Positions 1 through 7,314 of a stretch of DNA of 18,087 nucleotides are shown piece after piece. Each line of letters opens with the position of its first letter. Within the stretch, counting starts at the first letter, position 1. Under the pieces are notes generated by a model. The model saw only the letters and a list, made by a program, of their open reading frames with translations. It was not told the origin of the DNA and made no database searches. The stretch is from Clostridiaceae bacterium (lineage in GTDB: Bacteria; Bacillota; Clostridia; Oscillospirales; Acutalibacteraceae), in the NCBI GenBank assembly GCA_904501755.1, contig CAJGBV010000029.1, forward strand, positions 1 to 18,087, given 5' to 3'. Made by a program: the position numbers and the translations under genes.

Positions 1-638
1 CCGCTAGCTTTTTCTAAAGCTTCGTTAGCGTCCATACCCTTTTTAATCATATCCATCATTTTGCCGAGGTGAACAAACTTGTAACCTGTAATCTGGTCAT
101 CCTTGTCAACGGCAATCTTGGTGATATAGCCTTCAGCAAGTTCAAGGTAACGTGGGCCCTTAGCCTTAGTAGCATAGGTAGTACCAACCTGAGAACGAAG
201 TCCTTTACCAAGGTCCTCAAGACCTGCACCGATAGGAAGACCGTCTTCGGAGAAAGCAGTCTGAGTACGACCATAAACAATCTGTAAGAAAAGTTCTCTC
301 ATAGCGGTGTTGATAGCATCGCAAACCAGGTCAGTATTAAGAGCCTCAAGAATAGTTTTGCCAACAAGAATTTCAGAAGCCATAGCGGCAGAGTGAGTCA
401 TACCGGAACAGCCGAGGGTTTCTACAAGAGCCTCTTCAATAACGCCTTCTTTAACGTTAAGAGTAAGCTTACAGGTACCCTGCTGTGGAGCACACCAGCC
501 CACACCGTGAGTAAGACCGGAAACATCTTTTACTTCTTTTACCTGAGTCCAGGCACCCTCCTGCGGAATAGGAGCAGGGCCATGGTATGTGCCTTTGGCA
601 AGAGGACACATTTTTTCTACTTCATGTGAGTATTTCAT
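1..638 (-). CDS. IscU/NifU-like Fe-S cluster scaffold protein, 3' end outside window
   Basis: The reading frame starts at ATG 638 behind the ribosome site AAAGGAGT (646-653) and stays open to the left edge, giving 212 residues. The protein begins MKYSHEVEKMCPLAKGTY. It carries five cysteines (C11, C49, C56, C77, C106), including WCAP at 48-51 and GCSGMTHSAAMASE from 76; the latter resembles the IscU/NifU loop that holds a scaffold cysteine. Members of this clostridial family are annotated as iron-sulfur cluster assembly scaffold proteins and usually sit next to a small gene called GGGtGRT; that partner would lie to the left and is not visible. The predicted role is transient Fe-S cluster assembly in the cytosol. 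Family recognition is from memory of the sequence pattern; the exact role of this subfamily is uncertain. A good promoter lies upstream (706-734), so it is the first gene of its transcript. Confidence 0.8.
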   Translation of the reverse strand, partial: MKYSHEVEKMCPLAKGTYHGPAPIPQEGAWTQVKEVKDVSGLTHGVGWCAPQQGTCKLTLNVKEGVIEEALVETLGCSGMTHSAAMASEILVGKTILEALNTDLVCDAINTAMRELFLQIVYGRTQTAFSEDGLPIGAGLEDLGKGLRSQVGTTYATKAKGPRYLELAEGYITKIAVDKDDQITGYKFVHLGKMMDMIKKGMDANEALEKAS

Positions 639-668
639 TTAAAAAACTCCTTTCGGTTATTCAGCATA

Positions 669-687
669 TTTGAACGTAAAGTTCAAA
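669..687. promoter_or_regulatory. Inverted repeat in the leader of the Fe-S scaffold gene
   Basis: TTTGAAC-GTAAA-GTTCAAA is a perfect 7-bp inverted repeat with a 5-nt spacer. It lies about 30 bp upstream of the start codon at 638 and just downstream of the predicted transcription start near 699. The position suits a repressor operator or a small leader hairpin. No regulator is identified. Confidence 0.4.
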
Positions 688-705
688 AACAAACGCTCTG
701 CTGAT

Positions 706-734
706 ATTCTATCACAAATAAAAAAAATGTGCAA
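706..734 (-). promoter_or_regulatory. Sigma-A promoter for the Fe-S scaffold gene
   Basis: Read on the minus strand: -35 TTGCAC (734-729), a 17-nt spacer, and -10 TAGAAT (711-706), preceded by TGA, which makes an extended -10. The predicted start of transcription is near 699, leaving a leader of about 60 nt. Confidence 0.7.
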
Positions 735-822
735 CACAAACTTAGCGAAATTGACAGAATTTTCACATATTTTGTAAATTCACATAACATATAGATAGTT
801 TTTTGTTCAGATTAATAAAATG

Positions 823-851
823 TTGACTTTTATATATTATAGCTTTAAAAT
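823..851 (+). promoter_or_regulatory. Sigma-A promoter for the aldolase-VOC gene
   Basis: -35 TTGACT (823-828), 17-nt spacer, -10 TAAAAT (846-851). The predicted transcription start is near 858, very close to the ribosome site at 862-867, so the leader would be under 20 nt. Confidence 0.65.
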
Positions 852-875
852 ATATATTATTAAGGAGTGTTATAT

Positions 876-1838
876 ATGAATGAAATTTTCAAGAAAATCA
901 GCAATGTAGGTCTTGTTCCCGTAATCAAATTAAATGACCCTGCAAAAGCCGTACCACTCGCAAAAGCTCTTGCAAAAGGCGGTATTCCTGTTGCAGAGGT
1001 TACCTTCCGTGCGGCAGGTGCTGATATAGCCATTGCAAACATTGCTAAGGAACTTCCTGACATTTTGGTAGGTGCAGGTACAGTTGTCACCATAGAACAG
1101 GTTAAGAAGGCTGTTGAGGCAGGTGCTAAATACATCATTTCCCCCGGTTTTGACCCTGAGGTAGTAGGCTATTGTGTTGAAAACGGCATTCCCGTTACCC
1201 CCGGTTGCACAAACCCATCTGAAGTCAGCATTGCTACAAAAATGGGACTTGAAATCGTTAAATTCTTCCCTGCCGAAGCAGCAGGCGGACTTAAGGTATT
1301 AAAGGCGCTTTCAGGCCCATTCCCCAAAATGAAATTCATTCCAACAGGCGGAATCGGTCCCGATAACCTAAATGATTATCTTGCCTTCCCCAAAATCGTT
1401 GCTTGCGGCGGTAGCTGGATGGTTCCCGAAAAGATGGTTGATGCTGAAGACTGGGACGGCATAACAGCACTTGCAGAGGAAGCCGTAAGAACAATGCTCA
1501 AGCCTCATATTTCCCACATCGGTATTAACAGCGAGAATGAAGATGAGGCAAAGAAAACTGCCGAGATGTTTACAGGTCTGCTTGGTGGCTGTACCGACAT
1601 TGGAAAGGCTTTCTTCGTTGGCAATCGTGAGGTTGAAATAATGAAAAATATAGGTATGGGCAGACTTGGTCATATTGCACTGTGTGTTACCAGCGTTCCC
1701 CGCGCTATTCATTACTATGAAAACAAGGGCTTTAACTTTGATATGAGCACAGCTGTATACAACGATAATGGAGATATAAAGTTTGTATACTTCAGCAGTG
1801 ATTTCGGTGGTTTCAAGGTACATCTTGTAGAAAAATAA
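876..1838 (+). CDS. eda: KDPG/KHG aldolase fused to a C-terminal VOC (glyoxalase-fold) domain
   Basis: The N-terminal ~205 residues are a class I 2-keto-3-deoxy-6-phosphogluconate / 4-hydroxy-2-oxoglutarate aldolase: VAEVTFR with E41 and R45, the phosphate loop GAGTV at 66-70, and the Schiff-base lysine K129 in VKFFPAEAAGG. The family cleaves KDPG to pyruvate and glyceraldehyde 3-phosphate (or hydroxy-oxoglutarate to pyruvate and glyoxylate) in the cytosol. Residues from about 210 to 320 look like a VOC fold made of two beta-alpha-beta modules: HISHIGINSENEDEA, then HIALCVTSVPRAIHYYENKGF ending KVHLVEK. The stand-alone enzyme is normally about 210 residues, so the extra ~110 residues are a real extension in one frame. 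ATG 876 is chosen because AAGGAG at 862-867 precedes it by 8 nt; a GTG at 867 overlaps that site and is rejected. No sugar-acid kinase is adjacent. Confidence 0.88.
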   Translation: MNEIFKKISNVGLVPVIKLNDPAKAVPLAKALAKGGIPVAEVTFRAAGADIAIANIAKELPDILVGAGTVVTIEQVKKAVEAGAKYIISPGFDPEVVGYCVENGIPVTPGCTNPSEVSIATKMGLEIVKFFPAEAAGGLKVLKALSGPFPKMKFIPTGGIGPDNLNDYLAFPKIVACGGSWMVPEKMVDAEDWDGITALAEEAVRTMLKPHISHIGINSENEDEAKKTAEMFTGLLGGCTDIGKAFFVGNREVEIMKNIGMGRLGHIALCVTSVPRAIHYYENKGFNFDMSTAVYNDNGDIKFVYFSSDFGGFKVHLVEK

Positions 1839-1859
1839 AATAGACCATAATAAACAAAA

Positions 1860-1892
1860 CCCCGATGCCTGACGGCATCGGGGAATTATTTT
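1860..1892. terminator. Bidirectional intrinsic terminator
   Basis: CCCCGATGCC (1860-1869), loop TGAC, GGCATCGGGG (1874-1883): a perfect 10-bp GC-rich stem. On the plus strand it is followed by AATTATTTTA, and on the minus strand by TTTTGTTTA, which is the better U-tract. It can end the aldolase gene from the left and the leftward RNA from 2209. Confidence 0.85.
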
Positions 1893-2127
1893 ACTTGTAC
1901 ATTGGTAACACCCTTATAAGCTAAATTCTAATAAATTTAATATTATACATTGGTTTCACCGTATTATTTTTTAACAAGGCATATATTTTAGTCAGAGCCT
2001 TGTGCTCTGTAATAAACTTACAAAAAATTAAATTCAAAAAATTTACATTAATAATAGAAGTACATTTATATTAAATTGGTCATAAGCATTTGAATGTGAA
2101 CTTAATTGTTTTTTGGACTCACCTCTT

Positions 2128-2172
2128 TCAGTGTGATAATTTCTCCTGTACAGGTTCGGCTTCCATTTTCAT
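2128..2172 (-). other. Tiny possible reading frame of 14 codons within the candidate RNA
   Basis: ATG at 2172 opens a frame MKMEAEPVQEKLSH ending at TGA 2128-2130. An AAAGGTGG stretch lies roughly 9 nt upstream, so translation is possible. The same bases form helices of the candidate RNA, which argues that the frame may be incidental. A second ATG lies two codons in (2166). Confidence 0.15.
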
Positions 2173-2215
2173 TGGTATCAGCCACCTTTCTTTTTGCCTT
2201 TTTGTTTCTGTCTTA

Positions 2216-2244
2216 ATTATAGTGCATAATAGCCTATTTGTCAA
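2216..2244 (-). promoter_or_regulatory. Consensus sigma-A promoter of the candidate RNA
   Basis: On the minus strand: -35 TTGACA (2244-2239), 17-nt spacer, -10 TATAAT (2221-2216). Both hexamers match consensus exactly, making this the strongest promoter in the window. Transcription should begin near 2209. It faces away from nfnA. Confidence 0.8.
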
Positions 2245-2344
2245 GTGTTTTTTATAAATTTTTATTAATTTTGCTTAAAAGTTATGAACAATGGTGAAAA
2301 AGCCCTAAAATTCAAAAAATCAATCAAAAATATTACATTTTCTA

Positions 2345-2373
2345 TTTACGAAATAAAAAAAATGTGATAAAAT
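2345..2373 (+). promoter_or_regulatory. Promoter for nfnAB
   Basis: -35-like TTTACG (2345-2350), 17-nt spacer, extended -10 TGA-TAAAAT (2365-2373). The -35 is weak and the extended -10 may compensate. The 5' leader would be about 25 nt. Confidence 0.55.
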
Positions 2374-2404
2374 TAAAGTTAACATTTTTCAAAGGAGATT
2401 TAAA

Positions 2405-3259
2405 ATGTATAAAATCATCAGCAAAAAGATTTTAAATCCTTATGTAACTATGATGGATATTGAAGCTCCCCTTGTTGCAAAAAAGGCTCAAGCGGGACAG
2501 TTTATAATTTTAAGAGTTGATAAAGACGGGGAAAGAATTCCTCTTACCGTTGCAGGCTTTAACAGAGAAAAAGGTACTGTCAAAATCATTTTTCAGATCG
2601 TCGGTGCCACCACCCTGCTTTTAAGTAAAAAAGAAGAGGGCGAATATATCGAGGACTTTGCAGGTCCCTTGGGCGTTGCCACAAAAACGGATAATCTTAA
2701 AAAGGTTTGTATTGTCGGTGGCGGCGTTGGTTGTGCTATTGCTCTGCCTATTGCCCAAAAACTTAAAGAACAGGGTTGTTCTGTCACCTCTATAATCGGT
2801 TTCAGAAACAAAGACCTTATTATCCTTGAGGATGATTTTAAAGCCTGTTCGCAGCAGCTTTATATAATGACCGACGATGGCTCTTACGGCGAAAAGGGCA
2901 ACGTATGTATGCCCCTGAGCAAAATGCTTGACAGTGGTGAGGTCTTTGACGAGGTTATTACCATAGGTCCCCTTATTATGATGAAATTCGTAGTAGAAAC
3001 CGTTCGCCCCACCGGTATCCCCTGCACCGTTTCTATGAACCCAATTATGATTGACGGAACAGGTATGTGCGGCGGTTGCCGACTTTCTCTCATCGAAGAC
3101 GGAAAACGCGAGGTAAAATTTGCCTGTGTTGACGGCCCCGATTTTGACGGATATAAAATCGACTTTGATGAAGCAATGAGCAGAGCCTCTATGTATAAAG
3201 ATTTCGAAAAACACGCTTACGAGGATTCCTGTAATCTTTTTAAAAAGGAGGCAGACTGA
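2405..3259 (+). CDS. nfnA: NADH-dependent ferredoxin:NADP+ oxidoreductase, small subunit (NfnA)
   Basis: At 284 residues this is a sulfide-dehydrogenase / dihydroorotate-dehydrogenase-type electron-transfer subunit. An N-terminal FAD barrel (about 1-95) has RIPLTVAG. A nucleotide-binding domain follows with GGGVGCAIALPIAQ from 105. A C-terminal [2Fe-2S] module has DGTGMCGGC (C222, C225) and FACVDGPDFDG (C241), with D217 five residues before C222, in keeping with the Asp/Cys ligation described for NfnA. In NfnAB this subunit binds NADH. The complex bifurcates electrons: NADPH reduces NAD+ and ferredoxin together, or the reverse. The start ATG 2405 follows AAAGGAG at 2391-2397 by 7 nt. The stop TGA overlaps the nfnB ATG by one base (3259). 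A dihydroorotate dehydrogenase electron-transfer subunit (PyrK) is excluded because the partner is a GltA/NfnB-type protein and no pyr genes are near. Confidence 0.9.
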   Translation: MYKIISKKILNPYVTMMDIEAPLVAKKAQAGQFIILRVDKDGERIPLTVAGFNREKGTVKIIFQIVGATTLLLSKKEEGEYIEDFAGPLGVATKTDNLKKVCIVGGGVGCAIALPIAQKLKEQGCSVTSIIGFRNKDLIILEDDFKACSQQLYIMTDDGSYGEKGNVCMPLSKMLDSGEVFDEVITIGPLIMMKFVVETVRPTGIPCTVSMNPIMIDGTGMCGGCRLSLIEDGKREVKFACVDGPDFDGYKIDFDEAMSRASMYKDFEKHAYEDSCNLFKKEAD

Positions 3260-4653
3260 TGAAGCCGAACATGAGTAGTATTAAAAATCCTATGCCGAGT
3301 CAGGAGCCTCTTGTCAGAGCAAAAAATTTCAGTGAAGTAGCTTTAGGTTATGACGAAGAAACGGCTGTTGACGAAGCGCTGAGATGCTTAAACTGTAAAA
3401 ATATGCCCTGTGTACAGGGATGTCCCGTAAATATTTACATTCCTGACTTTATACAAAAAATTAAAGAGGGCGATTTTGAGGGTGCTTATGAAATAATAAG
3501 TCAGTCCTCCTCCCTTCCTGCCGTTTGCGGACGAGTTTGTCCTCAGGAAAAGCAGTGTGAGGCAAAATGTGTTCGCGGCATTAAGGGTGAGAGTGTAGGT
3601 ATAGGCAGACTCGAACGCTTTGTTGCTGACTGGCATAACGCTCACAGCAATACTTTGCCATCCGTTCCCGCCTCAAACGGACACATGGTTGCGGTTATCG
3701 GTAGCGGCCCGTCGGGTCTTACCTGCGCAGGTTACCTTGCAAGAATGGGATATAAGGTTACTGTTTTTGAAGCCCTTCACACTGCCGGTGGTGTACTGGT
3801 TTACGGCATACCCGAATTCAGACTTCCCAAAGCTATCGTTCAAAAAGAAATAGACAATCTTATCTCAATGGGAGTTAAAATAGAAACTAACATTATTATA
3901 GGTAAAACCCTTACAATTGACGAGCTTTTCGATATGGGCTATGAGGCTGTATTTATAGGCTCAGGAGCAGGACTTCCAAGCTTTATGGGCATAAAGGGTG
4001 AAAGTCTTAAGGGTGTTTATTCTGCTAATGAATTCTTAACACGAAGCAATCTTATGAAGTCCTACCTCGAAAAACCCACTACCCCCATTATAAAAGGCGG
4101 CAAGGTTGCAGTTGTTGGCGGCGGCAATGTTGCTATGGATGCCGCTCGTACAGCCTTGCGACTGGGTGCAGATAAGGTTTACATAGTTTATCGAAGAAGT
4201 ATGGATGAGCTTCCCGCAAGAAAAGAAGAGGTTGAACATGCTATCGAAGAAGGCATTGAGTTTAATCTTCTTAACAACCCTGTGGAAATAATCGGTGATG
4301 ATAACGGATTTGTAAAAGCTATGAAATGTATAAAAATGGAACTCGGCGAGCCTGATGAACGCGGCAGGAGAAGTCCTGTTCCTATTGAAAACAGTGAGTT
4401 TATTTTAGATGTAGACACCGTTATTATTTCAATAGGCACCTCTCCCAACCCCCTTATTAAGTCCACAACTCAGGGACTTGATGTAAACAAACGTGGCGGA
4501 ATAATTGTTGAAGAAAACACAGGTGCCACAAGTAAAGAAGGCGTGTATGCAGGCGGAGATGCCGTAACAGGTGCCGCTACCGTAATTTCGGCTATGGGCG
4601 CAGGAAAAACCGCCGCAAAGGCAATAGATGAGTATATCAAAATGAATGGATAA
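3259..4653 (+). CDS. nfnB: NADH-dependent ferredoxin:NADP+ oxidoreductase, large subunit (NfnB)
   Basis: This 464-residue protein is of the small-subunit glutamate synthase / NfnB type. The N-terminal domain carries two sets of cysteines for [4Fe-4S] clusters: C43, C46, C51, C55 (CLNCKNMPCVQGCP) and C90, C94, C100, C104. An FAD-binding GxGxxG follows (VAVIGSGPSGLTCAG, about 144-158). The NADP(H)-binding motif VVGGGNVAMDAA begins near 285 and is followed by the paired arginines IVYRRS. The C-terminal FAD motif GVYAGGDAVTGAATVISAMG lies near residues 431-450. NfnB holds the flavin site of bifurcation and the NADPH site. Together with nfnA, which overlaps it by one base, it balances NADH, NADPH and reduced ferredoxin in fermenting anaerobes. 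Without nfnA one might call it GltD, but no large glutamate synthase subunit is present. The gene ends at a strong hairpin. Confidence 0.9.
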   Translation: MKPNMSSIKNPMPSQEPLVRAKNFSEVALGYDEETAVDEALRCLNCKNMPCVQGCPVNIYIPDFIQKIKEGDFEGAYEIISQSSSLPAVCGRVCPQEKQCEAKCVRGIKGESVGIGRLERFVADWHNAHSNTLPSVPASNGHMVAVIGSGPSGLTCAGYLARMGYKVTVFEALHTAGGVLVYGIPEFRLPKAIVQKEIDNLISMGVKIETNIIIGKTLTIDELFDMGYEAVFIGSGAGLPSFMGIKGESLKGVYSANEFLTRSNLMKSYLEKPTTPIIKGGKVAVVGGGNVAMDAARTALRLGADKVYIVYRRSMDELPARKEEVEHAIEEGIEFNLLNNPVEIIGDDNGFVKAMKCIKMELGEPDERGRRSPVPIENSEFILDVDTVIISIGTSPNPLIKSTTQGLDVNKRGGIIVEENTGATSKEGVYAGGDAVTGAATVISAMGAGKTAAKAIDEYIKMNG

Positions 4654-4700
4654 TAGCTTAATATTGAAAATACTGTAAAAGTAGGTCAATTTACATTAAA

Positions 4701-4748
4701 ATAGGCCGACTCACTGTTTTCTTGTGAGTCAGCCTATTTTTTTATTTT
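4701..4748. terminator. Terminator between convergent nfnB and the GH38 gene
   Basis: ATAGGC (4701-4706), GACTCAC (4708-4714), 9-nt loop, GTGAGTC (4724-4730), GCCTAT (4732-4737), with one internal C/A mismatch. It is followed on the plus strand by seven T then ATTTT, a strong terminator for nfnAB. On the minus strand the tail is TTTTAATG, so it may also stop the GH38 transcript. Confidence 0.85.
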
Positions 4749-7314
4749 ATTTAATTCTATAGGTTTTGATTTGCTTTGGTTTAATGGACGAAACACCCAT
4801 AGCTGTATCTTTTTCTTCCGCAAGATTGGTTTCGGTTATCTCTGAAAACAATTCTTCGTTAAAATCAATTTTTACATTTTGACTTTCTTCGCTTACATTG
4901 CAAATACGAAGTATAGCACCATCTGAGTTTTCAGCACCCTTAAAAGCAGTGGCGGTAATGAAAGCGCCCTCAAGACTTACAAATAATTTACTTTGAGGAA
5001 GCTTACCGTCGTGGCAGCCTGTTTCTACAGCAAAGACTCTGTCGCCGCTGAAGGTATATGCCTCGTTAAATACATCTGACTTTTCACTGTGTTCATAGGG
5101 AATAACAGAATACTCAAGGGTTATCTCACCCTTAACCTGCATAAGAGGATTACTCATCTGTCCCCAGGTCCAGTCACCGAGAGTACCTACCGCGCGGAGC
5201 AAGGTAAGAGCAATTGTGTTTCTGCCGTCGCGAAGCACCTCATAGCTGCTTATTCCTCGGGAGGCTATAAGAACACCTTTCTTTTCATCCTCTACACCCA
5301 CAAATGCCTGCATACGCTGATTATAGCAGGGATTTTCCCATTTTTCTCCGGGTTTTATTTCACGTTTTATAACATCAAACTGCCCGTCTGCCATAGCGTA
5401 AGGTGTGTTAATTTCTGTTGGGAAATATACCCTTAATCTATGGTTTTCACACTGATTATCAAAGGTGGTTTTTATATCTACCCTTCTGCTGTCAGCGGTT
5501 AGTGTAACTATGCTTGTCAGCTTTGACAAAACAGTCTCTTTGCTACGGCACTTATTATCATCCATAAATTTTGGTATTTCTATATACGAAATTATTTCAA
5601 AGGTAGCTGAAAAAGGTGTTTGATTTAACAGTCGTACATCGGCATTTTTACCGAATATACTCTGAGCATCGGCAGTAGGCTTATAGTTATAACCATCACC
5701 ACTATCACCGCTGTCCTCAAAAAGATTAAAACCTGTATAATTCTTTTGAGCAATTTTGTCGTATATACCGAGTGTTCCGTCATTTTCAATCCGGAGCTTT
5801 ATGTATTTATTCTCAGCACCACGATCACTCACCTTAAAGTCATAGCCGTCAGCCGCTATACTGCCCTCGTTTATTTTATAAACAGTATATCCTATTCCGC
5901 TAAGCTTTGCAGGGAATGTTACTGTGTATTTATAATCTCTTATAGGCACACGGAAGCTGTCCTTTGGCAGTTTAAAGGTAAACTGTTTTCCGTGGCAAAC
6001 TATATCGGCATTAATTACATTTGAGTCCTTATCGGTAATATAAAAATCAGTAGGCTCTTTAAGCCACACTTCACCCTTTACTGTAGCATAAGTAGTACCG
6101 GGATTTGTATGGAACACCACAAGATTTTTTTCGCCCAGATTTTTTGTATCTATGTTTTCTGCAATATACTCTGCCGCCTCATTTCTGACATACTGTGCAA
6201 CATCCCTTGCACAGTCAAAACGAGCGTTCATCTGTATAGCTACATCATCACAGCTACAGGCGCATATTGAATCGTGAGGATGGTTCTGCATAAGTTTTTT
6301 CCAGCCATAACGAAGATAATCACTTCTATATGTATCACCGCAAAGCATAGACATTACGCTGATAGGTTCACTCTGTTGTTCCAACAAATTTTGAACTGTG
6401 TGGTTTTTGATTTTTAACAGCTGATGGGTTGAAGCTGTATCGGAAATAGGAGATTTACCTGTTGTTTTTTGACCTGTAAGCTCGCCCTTAATCAGTGTAA
6501 ACTTATCCTTATTAGGACGCAAAGCCGATATATACTCATTAAAGTTACTGTGAACTATTTCTACTTCTTCCCCGTAAAGCTGACGGGCAATATCCAGAGC
6601 CTCAACTAAATTCTGCTGTATGGGCTGATGGTCGCTTCCGTTCATTCCCAGCCAATGACTTGTTTTGGAATACTTTTTAAAAAGTGCAATCATTTTATCC
6701 ATTTTTTCCTTGCACTTATCCTTATCAACAGGCATCTCGTTTGCATTGTCGTACCACTCGGTAAACATTATGCCCATAACTCTTGTTTCATCTGCGCCTT
6801 CCCAAATAAGTTCCTTATCATCAGCCACTTCGCCAACCTTATTATCAGCCATAACTGCGCCAAGGCCTCTGCCAAAGACCGCATTATCTATATCAAAGCC
6901 CTCAAGAAGCTGAGGGGCCTGAGAAATATTTGCAAAGGCATCGGGAAAATATCCAACCTTTGTAACAGGATAACCATTTTCTTTACAGAATCGGTGACCT
7001 TCAAGCATATTCCTTACGTTTGCTTCACCCGAAATAAGTGCTTCGTCCTGTAAAATATACCAAGGACCCACCTGAATTCTACCCGCCTTTATAAGAGCAT
7101 CAAGACGAGGCTTCATCTGTGGTTTTATTTCAAGATAATCTTCTATAACTATGGTCTGACCGTCTAAATGAAAATATTTATATTCAGGGTTTGTTTCCAT
7201 AGTTTCAATAAGAGTGTCCATAAGCTCAACAAGTCTTGCCCTGTGACTTTCAAAGCTCATATACCACTCTCTGTCCCAATGGGTATGTGAAATAATGTAA
7301 AGTTTATTTTTCAT
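4747..7314 (-). CDS. Glycoside hydrolase family 38 alpha-mannosidase
   Basis: This 855-residue protein opens with HTHWDREWY, the GH38 metal site (H12 and D14). The probable nucleophile is D125 in GYFPDAFANISQAPQLL. SDHQP and NHPHDSICACSCDDV (H345, H347, D348) are the other conserved metal-site blocks. The C-terminal half is the usual beta-sandwich region (from about 430). GH38 enzymes are retaining, metal-dependent alpha-mannosidases; the closest remembered pattern is the MngB-like bacterial branch. No signal peptide is visible (N-terminus MKNKLYIISHTHWD), so it acts in the cytosol on imported oligosaccharides. ATG 7314 overlaps the end of the upstream araC-type gene by 11 nt, implying translational coupling and shared control. 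The substrate (mannosylglycerate, N-glycan fragment or phosphorylated mannoside) cannot be told from sequence, and no transporter is adjacent. Confidence 0.9.
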   Translation of the reverse strand: MKNKLYIISHTHWDREWYMSFESHRARLVELMDTLIETMETNPEYKYFHLDGQTIVIEDYLEIKPQMKPRLDALIKAGRIQVGPWYILQDEALISGEANVRNMLEGHRFCKENGYPVTKVGYFPDAFANISQAPQLLEGFDIDNAVFGRGLGAVMADNKVGEVADDKELIWEGADETRVMGIMFTEWYDNANEMPVDKDKCKEKMDKMIALFKKYSKTSHWLGMNGSDHQPIQQNLVEALDIARQLYGEEVEIVHSNFNEYISALRPNKDKFTLIKGELTGQKTTGKSPISDTASTHQLLKIKNHTVQNLLEQQSEPISVMSMLCGDTYRSDYLRYGWKKLMQNHPHDSICACSCDDVAIQMNARFDCARDVAQYVRNEAAEYIAENIDTKNLGEKNLVVFHTNPGTTYATVKGEVWLKEPTDFYITDKDSNVINADIVCHGKQFTFKLPKDSFRVPIRDYKYTVTFPAKLSGIGYTVYKINEGSIAADGYDFKVSDRGAENKYIKLRIENDGTLGIYDKIAQKNYTGFNLFEDSGDSGDGYNYKPTADAQSIFGKNADVRLLNQTPFSATFEIISYIEIPKFMDDNKCRSKETVLSKLTSIVTLTADSRRVDIKTTFDNQCENHRLRVYFPTEINTPYAMADGQFDVIKREIKPGEKWENPCYNQRMQAFVGVEDEKKGVLIASRGISSYEVLRDGRNTIALTLLRAVGTLGDWTWGQMSNPLMQVKGEITLEYSVIPYEHSEKSDVFNEAYTFSGDRVFAVETGCHDGKLPQSKLFVSLEGAFITATAFKGAENSDGAILRICNVSEESQNVKIDFNEELFSEITETNLAEEKDTAMGVSSIKPKQIKTYRIK

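Larger units (their letters stand above)
1851..2209 (-). ncRNA. Candidate stand-alone structured RNA of about 350 nt, family not recognised
   Basis: This 510-bp gap between protein genes has no credible long reading frame, yet a near-perfect promoter (2216-2244) drives leftward transcription into it, and the hairpin at 1860-1883 with a minus-strand T-tract would end the transcript. Local helices read on the minus strand: GGCT...AGCC enclosing CCA...TGG (about 2158-2183); the 10-nt palindrome CCTGTACAGG (2145-2154); TCAC-A-CT / AG-GTGA around a GAAAG loop (2119-2136); and CAGAGC / GCTCTG around an ACAAG loop (1993-2009). That loop and the next two bases match GCCTTGT at 1974-1980, suggesting a pseudoknot or switch. 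The motif ACCAATG recurs three times (around 2173, 1951 and 1904). The 5' ~90 nt is less AT-rich than the rest. It does not match 6S, tmRNA, SRP RNA or RNase P RNA as I know them. Confidence 0.55.

Noticed and set aside
1368..1823. Antisense open frame opposite the aldolase-VOC gene (151 codons)
   Set aside because: Same reason: low-complexity composition, no motif, and the sense frame is clearly coding along its full length.
2245..2344. Any gene or RNA between the leftward promoter and the nfnAB promoter
   Set aside because: The stretch is AT-rich with stops in all frames and no stable hairpin; nothing can be supported.
2621..3214. Long antisense open frame opposite nfnA (197 codons)
   Set aside because: It lies entirely within a well-recognised gene, has no ribosome site or family motif, and arises from codon bias of the sense frame.
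3259..4653. Annotation as glutamate synthase small subunit GltD
   Set aside because: No glutamate synthase large subunit is present and the overlapping upstream gene is NfnA-like, which identifies the pair as NfnAB.
4747..7314. Naming the GH38 enzyme MngB (mannosylglycerate hydrolase)
   Set aside because: The family signature fits, but there is no mannosylglycerate PTS gene nearby and substrate cannot be read from sequence.
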